From Kitasatospora sp. NBC_00374 (GTDB lineage: Bacteria; Actinomycetota; Actinomycetes; Streptomycetales; Streptomycetaceae), in NCBI RefSeq assembly GCF_041434935.1, contig NZ_CP107964.1, forward strand, positions 4,588,001-4,652,000: DNA of 64,000 nucleotides, given 5' to 3'. The notes under the pieces are model-generated. The model was not told where the DNA came from. It worked only from the letters and a program-made list of their open reading frames with translations, and made no database searches. The position numbers were made by a program, and so were the translations under genes. This document shows positions 24,863-33,322 of this stretch, in pieces. The first letter of the stretch is position 1; every line of letters begins with the position of its first letter.

Positions 24863-25885
24863 TCACAGCCGCAGCGGCGGGGGGCCGACGATGCCGTGCA
24901 CCACCAGCAGCAGCGTCCTCGGGTCACGGCGGGTGTCCAGCCCGGCCGCCGGGAGCAGCGCCAGCAGCAGATCGTCGGTGGTCTGGGCCAGCGCGCCCAG
25001 CAGCCGGCCCGCCGGCCCGTCCGGGTCCTGCGCCGCGGCGTCGCCGAGCGGCTGCGGGGGCTGGTAGCCGACCACGGTGCGGCCGGTACGCCGGCCCTGC
25101 CGGTCCGGCTCCGCGGTGAGCCGCAGGCCCGTACCGCCGGCCGTGTGCGCGAACGGCAGGGTGCACAGCCGGGCGAGCTGGCGCACCCGGGCGAGTACCT
25201 GCGGGTCGACGCCCGGCTCGGCACCGGGCCGGGCGGTGACCGGCGCGGGGACCGCTCCCGACGGCGGCACGGTGATCGCCAGTGGCCGGGCCACGCCCCA
25301 GATCAGCTCCTCGCCGCCGGGCCCGCCGGGCCGTACGTCCAGGCCGCCGGCCCGCAGCACGGCGGGGAGCAGCCGCAGGCCCATTCCGCCGATCAGTGCC
25401 TCCCACAGCGGCATCGCCGGACCGAGCTCGCCCTCCAGGCTGCCCGTGACGTCGTCCAGCCGGCGCGAGGGGTGGAAGGAGAACGCCACGGTGCCGGGCA
25501 GCCCGAACTCCGGCATCAGCGACAGGCCCGGATCGCGCGCCACCCGCGCGAACGGCAGGCCGCAGAGCCGGGCGATCAGCCGGACCCGGTCGACCACCTC
25601 GGGGACGATGCCCAGGTCGGCCGGCGACAGCTCGTCCAGGTTCGCCCCGAGCGGGGGCAGCCGGGCCTGGTCGACCGCCCGGCCGCGGACCGGGCCCGCG
25701 GGGGCCGCCGGACGACCGGCGGCGGAGTCCAGTGCCTCGAAGGCCCGGCGGTCCGGCGTGCTCAACTCCGAGCCGGGGACCAGCCGCCGCATCGCCTGTG
25801 CCCACTCGTCCACGGGCTCCCCACCGTTCCTGTCGCCGCGCGCGCGTTGTCGCACCACGCTCCCACCCTCGGACGGTACCGGCAC
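24863..25885 (-). CDS. Unknown protein with internal duplication
   Basis: A 340-aa protein (or about 316 aa from an in-frame GTG at 25813) that I do not recognise. It contains two related ~115-residue halves. The first starts at RVRLIARLCGLPFARVA and runs through LLPAVLRAGGLDVRPG to GVARP. The second starts at RVRQLARLCTLPFAHTA and runs through LLLALLPAAGLDTRRD to HGIVGP. The shared core is R(V)R--ARLC-LPFA. There is no signal peptide or membrane segment, and no catalytic motif is evident. It has its own promoter space after the lyase-operon terminator and sits between the two halves of the BGC. A lineage-specific tailoring, binding or immunity protein is possible. Confidence 0.6.
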   Translation of the reverse strand: MPVPSEGGSVVRQRARGDRNGGEPVDEWAQAMRRLVPGSELSTPDRRAFEALDSAAGRPAAPAGPVRGRAVDQARLPPLGANLDELSPADLGIVPEVVDRVRLIARLCGLPFARVARDPGLSLMPEFGLPGTVAFSFHPSRRLDDVTGSLEGELGPAMPLWEALIGGMGLRLLPAVLRAGGLDVRPGGPGGEELIWGVARPLAITVPPSGAVPAPVTARPGAEPGVDPQVLARVRQLARLCTLPFAHTAGGTGLRLTAEPDRQGRRTGRTVVGYQPPQPLGDAAAQDPDGPAGRLLGALAQTTDDLLLALLPAAGLDTRRDPRTLLLVVHGIVGPPPLRL

Positions 25886-25942
25886 ACCGCTTCACGAGGA
25901 CGGCCGTACGCGGCGGCGCGCCGGGCGGCCGGGAACGCGACC

Positions 25943-25972
25943 GTGCCCCCGGCCGGGGAGGGCCGGGGGCAC
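25943..25972 (-). terminator. Terminator of the nitrite/diazotase operon
   Basis: A perfect 12-bp stem (25943-25954 with 25961-25972, 6-nt loop) lies 41 bp downstream of the lyase stop on the minus strand. Confidence 0.75.
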
Positions 25973-26013
25973 CGGGTGCCGCGGGGGATCGGCGTGGTGT
26001 TCGGAGGGCCGGC

Positions 26014-27423
26014 TCAGCCGGCCGGCGGGTCGTCGAGCAGCGCGCCGTCGACCAGTGTGCCCGCGGCGCCGGTGTACCCGGTCGGGTCGCAGAGCCCGGC
26101 GAGCTCCCCGGGCCCGAGCAGCCCGGTGAGCTGCGGCGCGGCGGCCAGCACCTCGGCGAGCGGGCGGCCGCTGCGCCGCGCGGTGTCGGAGGCGTCGCTG
26201 AGCAGGTCCTTCGCCGCCGCCTTGCCGAGCCGGGGGGCCAGGACGGCGGCGATCCGCTCGGACACCACCTGGCTGCCCGTCAGCCCGAGGTTGGCGCGCA
26301 TCCGCTCCGGGTGCACCCGCAGGCCCTCGGCGAGTTCCGCCGCGGTGTACGCGGCGCCGCCGGCCAGCCGCAGGCACTCGCGCAGCAGCAGCCACTCGGC
26401 GTGCCAGGCGCCGCCGGAGCGTTCGTCCTCGGACAGCAGGCACTGGGTCAGCGCCCCGGCCATCGCCGGGACCTGCAGGGCGGCCGAGCGGATCAGGGTG
26501 GCCAGCACCGGGTTGCGCTTGTGCGGCATGGCGGAGGAGCCGCCCCGCCCGGCGGCGGTCGGCTCGGTGACCTCGCCGACCTCCGTCCGGGTCAGGGACT
26601 GCACGTCCACCGCGATCTTGCCGAGTGCGCCGGTGGTGAGTGCCAGCGCGGCCGCCAGGTCCGCGAGCGGGGTGCGCAGTGCGTGCCAGGGCAGGGCCGG
26701 CCGGGCGAGGCCGGTCTCCTCGGCGTAGGCCGCCACCAACCGCTCGGGGTAGTCGGCGACCTCGGACGAGGCGTCGGCCCCGTCCAGCCTGGCGTACTCC
26801 AGGTAGCCGGCCAGGGTGCCGGCGGCGCCGCCGAGCGAGACCGGCAGGCCGTGGTCCAGCAGGTCGGCCAGCCGGCGGTCGGCGTCCAGCACCAGCTGCC
26901 GCCAGCCGGCCGCCTTGAGGCCGAAGGTGGTCGGCACCGCCTGCAGGGCCAGGGTGCGGCCGGCCATCGGGGTGTCCCGGTGTTCGGCCGCCAGGGCGGC
27001 CAGGGCCCGGGCGGTGCGGGCCAGGTCGGCCCGGATCAGGCGCAGGGCCCGGGCCGCGACCAGCATCGCGCCGGTGTCGAGGATGTCCTGGCTGGTGGAG
27101 CCGCGGTGGACGTACTCGGCGGCGGCCGGGTCGGTGCCGGCGACGGCGCGGGTGAGCGCGGCCACCAGGCCGACCACCGGGTTGGCGGTCTCCCGGGAGG
27201 CGAGCGCCAGGGCCCGCAGGTCGAAGCGCTCGGCCCGGGCGGTCGCGGTGACGAGGTCGGCGGCGGCCTTCGGCAGGGTGCCGAGGGCGGCCTGGGCCCG
27301 GGCGAGGGCGGCCTCGGCGTCCAGCATGGCCTGCAGCCAGGCCCGGTCGCCGACGGCCGCCTCGACCGGGGTGCCGGCCCGCACGGGGGAGAGCAGGCCG
27401 GCGTCGGTGTCCGCCGGGGTCAT
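26014..27423 (-). CDS. CreD-like nitrosuccinate lyase (fumarase/ASL superfamily)
   Basis: A 469-aa member of the aspartase/fumarase/adenylosuccinate lyase superfamily. The signature loop GGSSAMPHKRNP is at residues 294-305 and RGSTSQD at 108-114. The His found in adenylosuccinate lyases within GRTHLQ is replaced (GRTLALQ, residue 158 Leu). This resembles the carboxymuconate-cycloisomerase branch to which CreD belongs and argues against a purine role. It overlaps the CreE-like gene by ATGA. CreD eliminates nitrous acid from nitrosuccinate, leaving fumarate. The assignment rests on this pairing plus family features. A plain cycloisomerase is the alternative. Confidence 0.72.
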   Translation of the reverse strand: MTPADTDAGLLSPVRAGTPVEAAVGDRAWLQAMLDAEAALARAQAALGTLPKAAADLVTATARAERFDLRALALASRETANPVVGLVAALTRAVAGTDPAAAEYVHRGSTSQDILDTGAMLVAARALRLIRADLARTARALAALAAEHRDTPMAGRTLALQAVPTTFGLKAAGWRQLVLDADRRLADLLDHGLPVSLGGAAGTLAGYLEYARLDGADASSEVADYPERLVAAYAEETGLARPALPWHALRTPLADLAAALALTTGALGKIAVDVQSLTRTEVGEVTEPTAAGRGGSSAMPHKRNPVLATLIRSAALQVPAMAGALTQCLLSEDERSGGAWHAEWLLLRECLRLAGGAAYTAAELAEGLRVHPERMRANLGLTGSQVVSERIAAVLAPRLGKAAAKDLLSDASDTARRSGRPLAEVLAAAPQLTGLLGPGELAGLCDPTGYTGAAGTLVDGALLDDPPAG

Positions 27424-29390
27424 ACCAGGATGCCCAGCAGGTCGGTCTCGGCCGGCGTGGGGCGGACGGCGTCCGGCACGCTGGCGGTCTCGGGCAGGGC
27501 GAGGACGGCCCGCGCGATGGCGTCCGAGTCGCCGAGGGTCACCGAGTCCACGCCCGGGCGGATGCCGGCCGCCGTCACCCAGTGCACCGACTCGGTCGGG
27601 ATGCCGTAGGCGAACCGGCGGGGGTGCGCGCGGCCGCGGGCGTCCAGCAGCCGGTACGGCCGCTCGGTGACGGCCAGCCCGCCCGTCTCGTAACTCGACC
27701 CGCAGGAGCCGGAGATGCGGTAGGTGGTGCACTGCTCGGTGTCCAGCAGGTGACGCAGCAGCGGGTCGTCGGTGCGGCGCAGGTCGGGCTCGGGCAGCCG
27801 GGCCTCGATCAGGACCGAGGCCCGGACCGGTTCGCCCGGGACGACCGGGGAGTGCGCCACGTAGGCGGGCTGCTCGGTGTCGATCCGGATCTCGGTGGCC
27901 GGCCCGGTGAGCACCAGCACCCCGGCCTCGATCAGCGCGATCATCTGCTCGATCCGGGAGGCCGGCGGGCCGATCGACAGGAAGGCGTTGAGCGGGGTGT
28001 ACCAGCCCTCCAGGTCGTCGCGGTGCGAGTTGCCCTCCAGGCCGCCGTGGTCGACCGCGAGCCGGATCTCGTTGCGCAGGTCGCGGAGCACGTCGAGGGC
28101 GGCCTTGAGCGGGCCGCTGACGTTGCCGGCCCTGGCGTCCCGGACGTCCTGCGCGAGGTGGGCCAGCAGCCACCGGTGGAAGTCGGCGCGGTCGGCGAAC
28201 TCCCGGTCCTGGTACGGCCGCGAGAGCTGCTCCCAGTCCCAGCGGTCGGCGGCGGGCAGGTCGAAGCCGTCCAGCACCTCGGCCCGGTCCTCGCCGCGCT
28301 CGGCCGCCAGGTAGCGGGTGGTGAACGCCTCCCGCTCGGCGCCGCGGCCCAGCGAGTCCAGCAGGGTGCCGTAGTAGACGCTCTCCACCTCGCGGGCGAT
28401 CAGCGGCCACAGGTCGGTGCCGAAGTGCACCCGCTGCCCGTCCTCGGAGCGCCGCCGCAGGTCCGTGATCAGCTCGGCGGTGAGCAGCCGGGGGAAGTAC
28501 CGGCCGTGGGCGCCCTTCTCGTTCTCGCCGCGGGCGTGGTACGGGATGCCGCGCCGCGAACTCGCGTACAGCTTGGGCTCCTGGCCGGACGGCCGGTAGA
28601 CCAGCCGCTCGCCGTCCTGGACGAACTCGCCGCCGCGGCCGAGGGTGAACAGCGCCATGTGGTCGAAGAAGTTGAGGCCGAGCCCGCGAAGCAGCACGTT
28701 CTGCCCCGGCGCGACCACACCGGCGTCGATGTCCGCGGGGTTGGCCGGGGTGACGTACGTGAGGTGGTGGATCCGCGCCAGGCTGGCGGTCTTGGCCTCG
28801 CGCGGGGTGAGCCGGGCCGGCACGTGGCCCTGGGCCATCACGATGGCGTCCAGCCGGTTCAGCCGGGTGCCGTCCTCCAGCCGGACGCCCTGCGGGCCGC
28901 CGGTGATCCCGTGGGTGTCGGCCATCGCGACGGCCCGCGAGGTGTGCACCTCGACGGTGACGTGGCCGGGCGCGCCGCGCACCACGCGCTGGAAGCTGTC
29001 GTGCAGGTAGGCGCCGTAGAACGCCCTGGTCGGGTAGGTGTTCGGGCCCAGCTCGCGGGCCTCGGCGAGGGTGCCGGCGTCGTGGCCGCCGGCCGCGGTC
29101 AGCGACTTCGCCCACTCGAACAGGGTCGGTCCGGGCTCGATCGGGCCGTCGACGTTCACGCTGTCGTCGGTGTAGACGGTGATCTGCGAGGCCACCGTGT
29201 TCATCAGCAGGTGGCGGGACTGGTCGGTGCGCCAGACCTGCCCGGCGCCGGGCGCGGACGGGTCCACCACGTGCACCGTCACCGATCGGCGCGAGCGCGT
29301 GCGGCGCTCGTTGGCGCAGATCCGCTCCAGCACGGACAGGCCGCGCGGGCCGGCTCCGATGATGCAGATCTCGGTCTGGCTGGCAGTCAC
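27420..29390 (-). CDS. CreE-like FAD monooxygenase (aspartate to nitrosuccinate)
   Basis: A 656-aa FAD/NAD(P)-binding protein with the NAD_binding_9-type N-terminus (CIIGAGPRGLSVLERICANE). HLLMNTVASQITVYTDDS follows, then a FEWAKSL segment. A mid-protein GQNVLLRGLGLNFFDHMALF carries the second nucleotide-binding region. The GTG at 29390 overlaps the upstream hydroxylase stop. CreE-type enzymes oxidise the amino group of L-aspartate to nitrosuccinate using FAD and NADPH, and a CreD lyase then frees nitrous acid. The length and adjacent lyase match that pair. I did not compare sequences directly; another N-hydroxylase-like substrate remains possible. Confidence 0.72.
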   Translation of the reverse strand: MTASQTEICIIGAGPRGLSVLERICANERRTRSRRSVTVHVVDPSAPGAGQVWRTDQSRHLLMNTVASQITVYTDDSVNVDGPIEPGPTLFEWAKSLTAAGGHDAGTLAEARELGPNTYPTRAFYGAYLHDSFQRVVRGAPGHVTVEVHTSRAVAMADTHGITGGPQGVRLEDGTRLNRLDAIVMAQGHVPARLTPREAKTASLARIHHLTYVTPANPADIDAGVVAPGQNVLLRGLGLNFFDHMALFTLGRGGEFVQDGERLVYRPSGQEPKLYASSRRGIPYHARGENEKGAHGRYFPRLLTAELITDLRRRSEDGQRVHFGTDLWPLIAREVESVYYGTLLDSLGRGAEREAFTTRYLAAERGEDRAEVLDGFDLPAADRWDWEQLSRPYQDREFADRADFHRWLLAHLAQDVRDARAGNVSGPLKAALDVLRDLRNEIRLAVDHGGLEGNSHRDDLEGWYTPLNAFLSIGPPASRIEQMIALIEAGVLVLTGPATEIRIDTEQPAYVAHSPVVPGEPVRASVLIEARLPEPDLRRTDDPLLRHLLDTEQCTTYRISGSCGSSYETGGLAVTERPYRLLDARGRAHPRRFAYGIPTESVHWVTAAGIRPGVDSVTLGDSDAIARAVLALPETASVPDAVRPTPAETDLLGILV

Positions 29391-30580
29391 TTCTGCTCTC
29401 CGTTCTGGCCGAAGCTCCGGGCGCCGTGCATCCAGGCGACCTGGTCGTGCAGCTGGGTGGGGGAGAGCGAGCGCAGCATGGCGTTGCGGGCCCGGGCGGC
29501 CTCGCCGGCCGGGTGCCACAGCCGGATGCTCTCCCGGGAGGTGAGCTGGACCCTGGCGGTCCGCTCGCGCCGGTCGGCGTTGTACTTCTCGAAGCGCTGC
29601 GGGAGTTCGTCCGCCGAGCAGTCCAGCAGGTCGCCCAGCAGCACGGCGTCCTCCAGGGCCTGGCAGGCGCCCTGCGCCGCGTAGTGCAGCATCGGGTGGG
29701 CGGCGTCGCCGAGCAGGGTGACCCGTCCGTCGCACCAGTTCGCCACCGGGTCGCGGTCCACCAGGACCCAGGACTTCCAGCCCTCGCCGAGCTCCAGCAG
29801 CCGGTGCGCGGCCTCGCCGAGCGGCGCGAACCGCTGCCGCACGAAGTCCTTCTCCACCGGGACGCCGGCCAGTTCCTCGGTGGCGCCGTTGTCGCTGCTG
29901 GCCGCCAGGTTGAGGTACTTGCCGCCGGCGATCGGGTAGTGGACGAAGTGGCAGCCGGGGCCGGTCCACCAGGTCACCGAGGTGCGGCCGCCGAGCTCCT
30001 CGGGCACCTGCTCCATCGGGATGATCGCCCGGTAGACGGTGATCCCGGAGATCCGGGGGCCGCCGTCGCCGACCAGCTGCCGCCGGATCGCCGAGTTGAT
30101 GCCGTCGGCGCCGATCAGCGCGTCCCCGCTCACCCGCTGCCCGTCCGCGAGGAGCAGGGTGGCGCTGCGGCCGTCCTGCTCGTAGCCGACGGCGGTGGCA
30201 CTGCTGCGCAGCTCGATGCCGTCGGTGGCCAGGCAGGCGGCCAGCAGCAGGCTGTGCAGCTCGGCCCGGTGGACGACGACGTACGGGTTGCCGAACCGTC
30301 GCCGGTACTCCTCGGTGAGCGGCAGGCTCACCACGTGCTCGCCGGTGACACCGTCCATGAAGCGCAGCTCGGCCATGTGCACGGCCGACTCGCGGACGGC
30401 GTCGCCGAGGCCCAGCTGCTCCAGGGCGTGGATCCCGTTGGGCGCGATCTGGATGCCGGCGCCGATCTCGGCGAACTCGGGGGCGCGCTCCAGCACCGTG
30501 ACCCGGTGACCGCGCCGGGCGACGGCCAGGGCGGCGGCGAGGCCGCCGATCCCGCCGCCGACTATGACTACCTTGGACAT
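29387..30580 (-). CDS. FAD-dependent aromatic hydroxylase (salicylate / 3-hydroxybenzoate 6-hydroxylase type)
   Basis: A 397-aa group A flavin monooxygenase: GGGIGGLAAALAVARRGHRVTV-type Rossmann (GxGxxG at residues 8-13), the DG motif (ALIGADGINSAIRR) and the FAD/ribityl motif VTLLGDAAHPMLHYAAQGA. The closest family pattern is salicylate hydroxylase or 3-hydroxybenzoate 6-hydroxylase. It would add a hydroxyl, possibly with loss of carboxylate, to a phenolic acid such as 3-hydroxyanthranilate or its diazo or deaminated form. It lies 17 bp after the ligase gene and is coupled (GTGA) to the CreE-like gene. GGAGAG precedes the ATG. Confidence 0.8.
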   Translation of the reverse strand: MSKVVIVGGGIGGLAAALAVARRGHRVTVLERAPEFAEIGAGIQIAPNGIHALEQLGLGDAVRESAVHMAELRFMDGVTGEHVVSLPLTEEYRRRFGNPYVVVHRAELHSLLLAACLATDGIELRSSATAVGYEQDGRSATLLLADGQRVSGDALIGADGINSAIRRQLVGDGGPRISGITVYRAIIPMEQVPEELGGRTSVTWWTGPGCHFVHYPIAGGKYLNLAASSDNGATEELAGVPVEKDFVRQRFAPLGEAAHRLLELGEGWKSWVLVDRDPVANWCDGRVTLLGDAAHPMLHYAAQGACQALEDAVLLGDLLDCSADELPQRFEKYNADRRERTARVQLTSRESIRLWHPAGEAARARNAMLRSLSPTQLHDQVAWMHGARSFGQNGEQK

Positions 30581-30597
30581 CGTCTCTCCCCGGCCCG

Positions 30598-32172
30598 TCA
30601 GCCGGCCACGGTGCTGCCGGAGGCGAGCAGCCGGGCCAGTTCGAGGCGCTTGATCTTGGTGGTCGCGGTCTGCGGCAGATCGCCGATGCGCCACTGCACC
30701 GGGTCCGCCATCGGCGGCAGCGCGGCGGCGGCGGCCTTCCAGGCCGCCAGGTCGAGCGGTACGTCGTCCTTGGTGCACACCACCGGGACGGCCCGGCCGT
30801 CCTCGCCCGGGATGATCACGACCTCGGCGAGCTGCTCCAGCCGGGCGAACAGGGTGTCCTCGGCGGCCAGCGTCGAGCCGAAGCCCTCGATCAGGTCGAC
30901 CTCGCGGTCCAGCAGGTGCACGCAGCCCCACTTGGTGCGGTAGCCGACGTCACCCATCCGCCACCAGCCGTCGTTGACCTGGGCGTCGTAACGGGCCTGC
31001 TCACCCAGGTAGGTGACGATCCGGCCGTCGCTGCGCACCTCGATGTACCCGGGGTTGGTCTCGGAGGGTTCCTTGCCGTCCCGGCTGACCACCCGGACCT
31101 CGGTGAAGCCGGGGAACGGCACACCCACGCAGCGGCCGTCGGCGTCCTGGCCGCGCCGCCTGGAGAACGAGCGCACCACGGCCGGGCCGATCTCGCTCTG
31201 CCCGTAGAGCTGGCCGAAGACCGGGGCCCGGCGCTCCGAGGCGCCCAGCATCCGCTGCACGGTGCGCGGGTGGATCGCGTCGAAGGTGCTGCTGAACAGC
31301 CGGACGTTGGCCAGCGGGCGGCGCGGGTCGTCCGCGAGCTCCTCCCACTCCATGAAGGAGTTGGGGTGCGCCTCCAGGATCCCGGGGCGCAGCTGGGCGA
31401 ACAGGTCGGCGACGTGCTTCGGGTCCGACTCGCGGAGCACCACGATCGGGAAGCCGCGGAACAGCGAGATCGCCAGCGCGGTGATCAGCCGGGAGTGGAC
31501 GAACGAGACGTGCATCGCGATGGTCTCGCGGCCCGGGACCAGCGGCCTCATCACGGTCGCCTGCGGGCGGTAGCGGGCCTGCAGGGTGCGGCCGGTGTGC
31601 ACCGCGAGCTTCGGGGTGCCGGTGGTGCCGGAGGTGTGCGTGATCAGCGTCGGGTGGTCGGCGGGCATGGTCACCGGGGCGACCCGGGGGGAGCCGGCCA
31701 GCGCGGCGAGCTCGGTGGCACCCCGGTGGCTGCCCGAGGTCAGCAGCACCCTGTCGGCGAACTCGAAGACCGAGGAGGGGAGTTCGTTCTCCAGCTTGGC
31801 CTGGTCGGTGAGCAGGAACGGCTCGTCGGTCCGGCGCACCAGCTCGGCGACCGTCTCGCCGTCGAGCTTCGGCGAGAGCAGCACCGGGACGGCGCCGATC
31901 CGGACCGCGGCGCAGGCGAGCAGGGTGATGTCGAACCCGTCCGACTTGTAGACCACCACGCGCTGTCCGGGGCGGACCTTGGCGGCCCACAGCCGGGCGG
32001 CGAAGTCGTCGATCAGGTCGGCGACCTCGGCCACCGTCGCCCGACGGCCCAGCCCGGGCGCGATGTCGAGGTCGTGGTCCAGGATCAGGACGTTCGAACC
32101 GTGCTTGGAGGCCGCTCGCTCGAATAGCGTCCCCAGCCGGATTCCCTGGTTTCCTATGCGCTGCAGAAACAC
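30598..32172 (-). CDS. Class I adenylate-forming ligase, candidate diazotase
   Basis: A 524-aa ANL-superfamily enzyme. The P-loop is THTSGTTGTPKLAV (about 193-206), then YGQSEIGP (A5), GWWRMGDVGY (A7-A8) and the C-terminal catalytic Lys in TTKIKRLEL. The GTG at 32172 has GGAAAGG very close, so the start is uncertain. No carrier protein or NRPS is nearby, so it is either an aryl-CoA ligase or a diazotase. In cremeomycin (CreM) and related ANS pathways (AvaA6, CmaA6), ATP-dependent ligases of this superfamily couple nitrous acid to an arylamine. Position in the CreE/CreD operon supports that role. Confidence 0.7.
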   Translation of the reverse strand: MFLQRIGNQGIRLGTLFERAASKHGSNVLILDHDLDIAPGLGRRATVAEVADLIDDFAARLWAAKVRPGQRVVVYKSDGFDITLLACAAVRIGAVPVLLSPKLDGETVAELVRRTDEPFLLTDQAKLENELPSSVFEFADRVLLTSGSHRGATELAALAGSPRVAPVTMPADHPTLITHTSGTTGTPKLAVHTGRTLQARYRPQATVMRPLVPGRETIAMHVSFVHSRLITALAISLFRGFPIVVLRESDPKHVADLFAQLRPGILEAHPNSFMEWEELADDPRRPLANVRLFSSTFDAIHPRTVQRMLGASERRAPVFGQLYGQSEIGPAVVRSFSRRRGQDADGRCVGVPFPGFTEVRVVSRDGKEPSETNPGYIEVRSDGRIVTYLGEQARYDAQVNDGWWRMGDVGYRTKWGCVHLLDREVDLIEGFGSTLAAEDTLFARLEQLAEVVIIPGEDGRAVPVVCTKDDVPLDLAAWKAAAAALPPMADPVQWRIGDLPQTATTKIKRLELARLLASGSTVAG

Positions 32173-32205
32173 CTTTCCGCCCTCTCATCCACAGGAATGG
32201 ATCGA

Positions 32206-32751
32206 TCAGTTCTTTTCGATGACGAGCTTGATCCGGCCGAGCGTCTCCGCGAGGTCCTGCTCCAGCTTCTCGGCCCAGTCGGCGAAGAACTTCCGCTTCT
32301 CGTCGCGGTCCATCTCGGCGGTGATCCCGCGGATTCCCTCGGTGGCGGTGCCCATCCGGAAGTGGTGCACGAGCAGGCTGCGGCCCGGCTCGGCGGCCTC
32401 GATGTCGAAGGCCCATACGCTGTCCTGCTTGCTGCCGGCGCCGTCGTGCATCGCCCAGCGGAAGGTGCGGCCGGGCTCGGCGGCGACCACCTCGGAGTGG
32501 GTGTGCCACTTGCCGCGGACCACCGGGGCCCAGGAGACGACCTCCTCGGAACGGAGGTTCTCGCCGCGGAACACCGAGCCCACCTCGGCGGGAGCGCCGA
32601 CGACCCATTCGCCGCCGAGGCATTCGGGGCTCCACTCGCCACTGCGAGCGAGATCACTGACCACGGAATAGACGTCGGCCGGCTCCGCGGACACCGAAAT
32701 CTCCGCCCGGACCTGGAAAAGCGGCGCAATGCCGCTGGTGTTTTCGCCCAT
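32206..32751 (-). CDS. SRPBCC (START-like) protein
   Basis: A 181-aa START/Bet v1-fold protein. The N-terminal ISVSAEPADVYSVVSDLARSGEWSPECLGG is typical of polyketide cyclase/dehydrase-like SRPBCC proteins, followed by the strand-rich GKWHTHSEVVAAEPGRTFRW region. It has a hydrophobic cavity fold that can bind or cyclise an aromatic ligand. It is the first gene of the leftward nitrite/diazotase operon, 33 bp upstream of the ligase. No enzymatic residues can be named. Confidence 0.75.
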   Translation of the reverse strand: MGENTSGIAPLFQVRAEISVSAEPADVYSVVSDLARSGEWSPECLGGEWVVGAPAEVGSVFRGENLRSEEVVSWAPVVRGKWHTHSEVVAAEPGRTFRWAMHDGAGSKQDSVWAFDIEAAEPGRSLLVHHFRMGTATEGIRGITAEMDRDEKRKFFADWAEKLEQDLAETLGRIKLVIEKN

Positions 32752-32871
32752 GGCCGGAATACTGGCCAGCGCCGCGGAGGGGGGTCAAAGGCGGTCCGGA
32801 CGGTCCGTCAAGTCGAACAACCGAACTGACACAGTCCCGCGGGGGCGGCCGGACGGGCCGGCCGGAGGAGC

Positions 32872-33309
32872 TCAGGCGGGCAGCTCCAGCGCGAAGTGGA
32901 ACGCGCTCACCGCCATCCGCTGGGCGTGGTAGAAGCGGTGCGCGCCGTGGTTGGCGACCCCGGAGTCGAGCTCGATCCGCACGCACCCGGCGGCCGTCGC
33001 GCGCTCCCGCAGGACGGCCAGCAGGTGCCCGCCCACACCGGTGGAACGGGCCTCGGGGGCGGTGACGAGGTCCTCGACGAACAGCAGCCGCCCCCGGCTG
33101 GTGGCCAGCACCCGGTGCCCGGCCACCGCCAGGCACCGGCCCGCGTCGTCGTAGGCCGCGGTGAACACCAGGCCCTGCCGGGACGCCTCGTGGACGAAGG
33201 CGTCGAAGGCCGCCGCGTCGAGGCCCGGCCGCAGCGCCCTGATCAGCGGCGCCACGTCGGTCGCCAGGGCGCGCTCGCCGGGCCCGACGTCCACCGTCGT
33301 CAGTGCCAT
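32872..33309 (-). CDS. GNAT family N-acetyltransferase
   Basis: A 145-aa GNAT. Motif A is VEDLVTAPEARSTGVGGHLL, with the acetyl-CoA loop R-S-T-G-V-G-G. The C-terminal motif B has NHGAHRFYHAQRMA. It lies 14 bp downstream of the TetR gene, implying cotranscription and regulator control. Acetylation of an arylamine product or an intermediate is a plausible self-protection role; the acceptor is unknown. Confidence 0.8.
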   Translation of the reverse strand: MALTTVDVGPGERALATDVAPLIRALRPGLDAAAFDAFVHEASRQGLVFTAAYDDAGRCLAVAGHRVLATSRGRLLFVEDLVTAPEARSTGVGGHLLAVLRERATAAGCVRIELDSGVANHGAHRFYHAQRMAVSAFHFALELPA

Positions 33310-33322
33310 CGCGGGACTCCGA

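Noticed and set aside
26014..27423. Adenylosuccinate lyase (purB)
   Set aside because: The GRTHLQ-type histidine is replaced and the gene overlaps an FAD monooxygenase gene, not purine genes.
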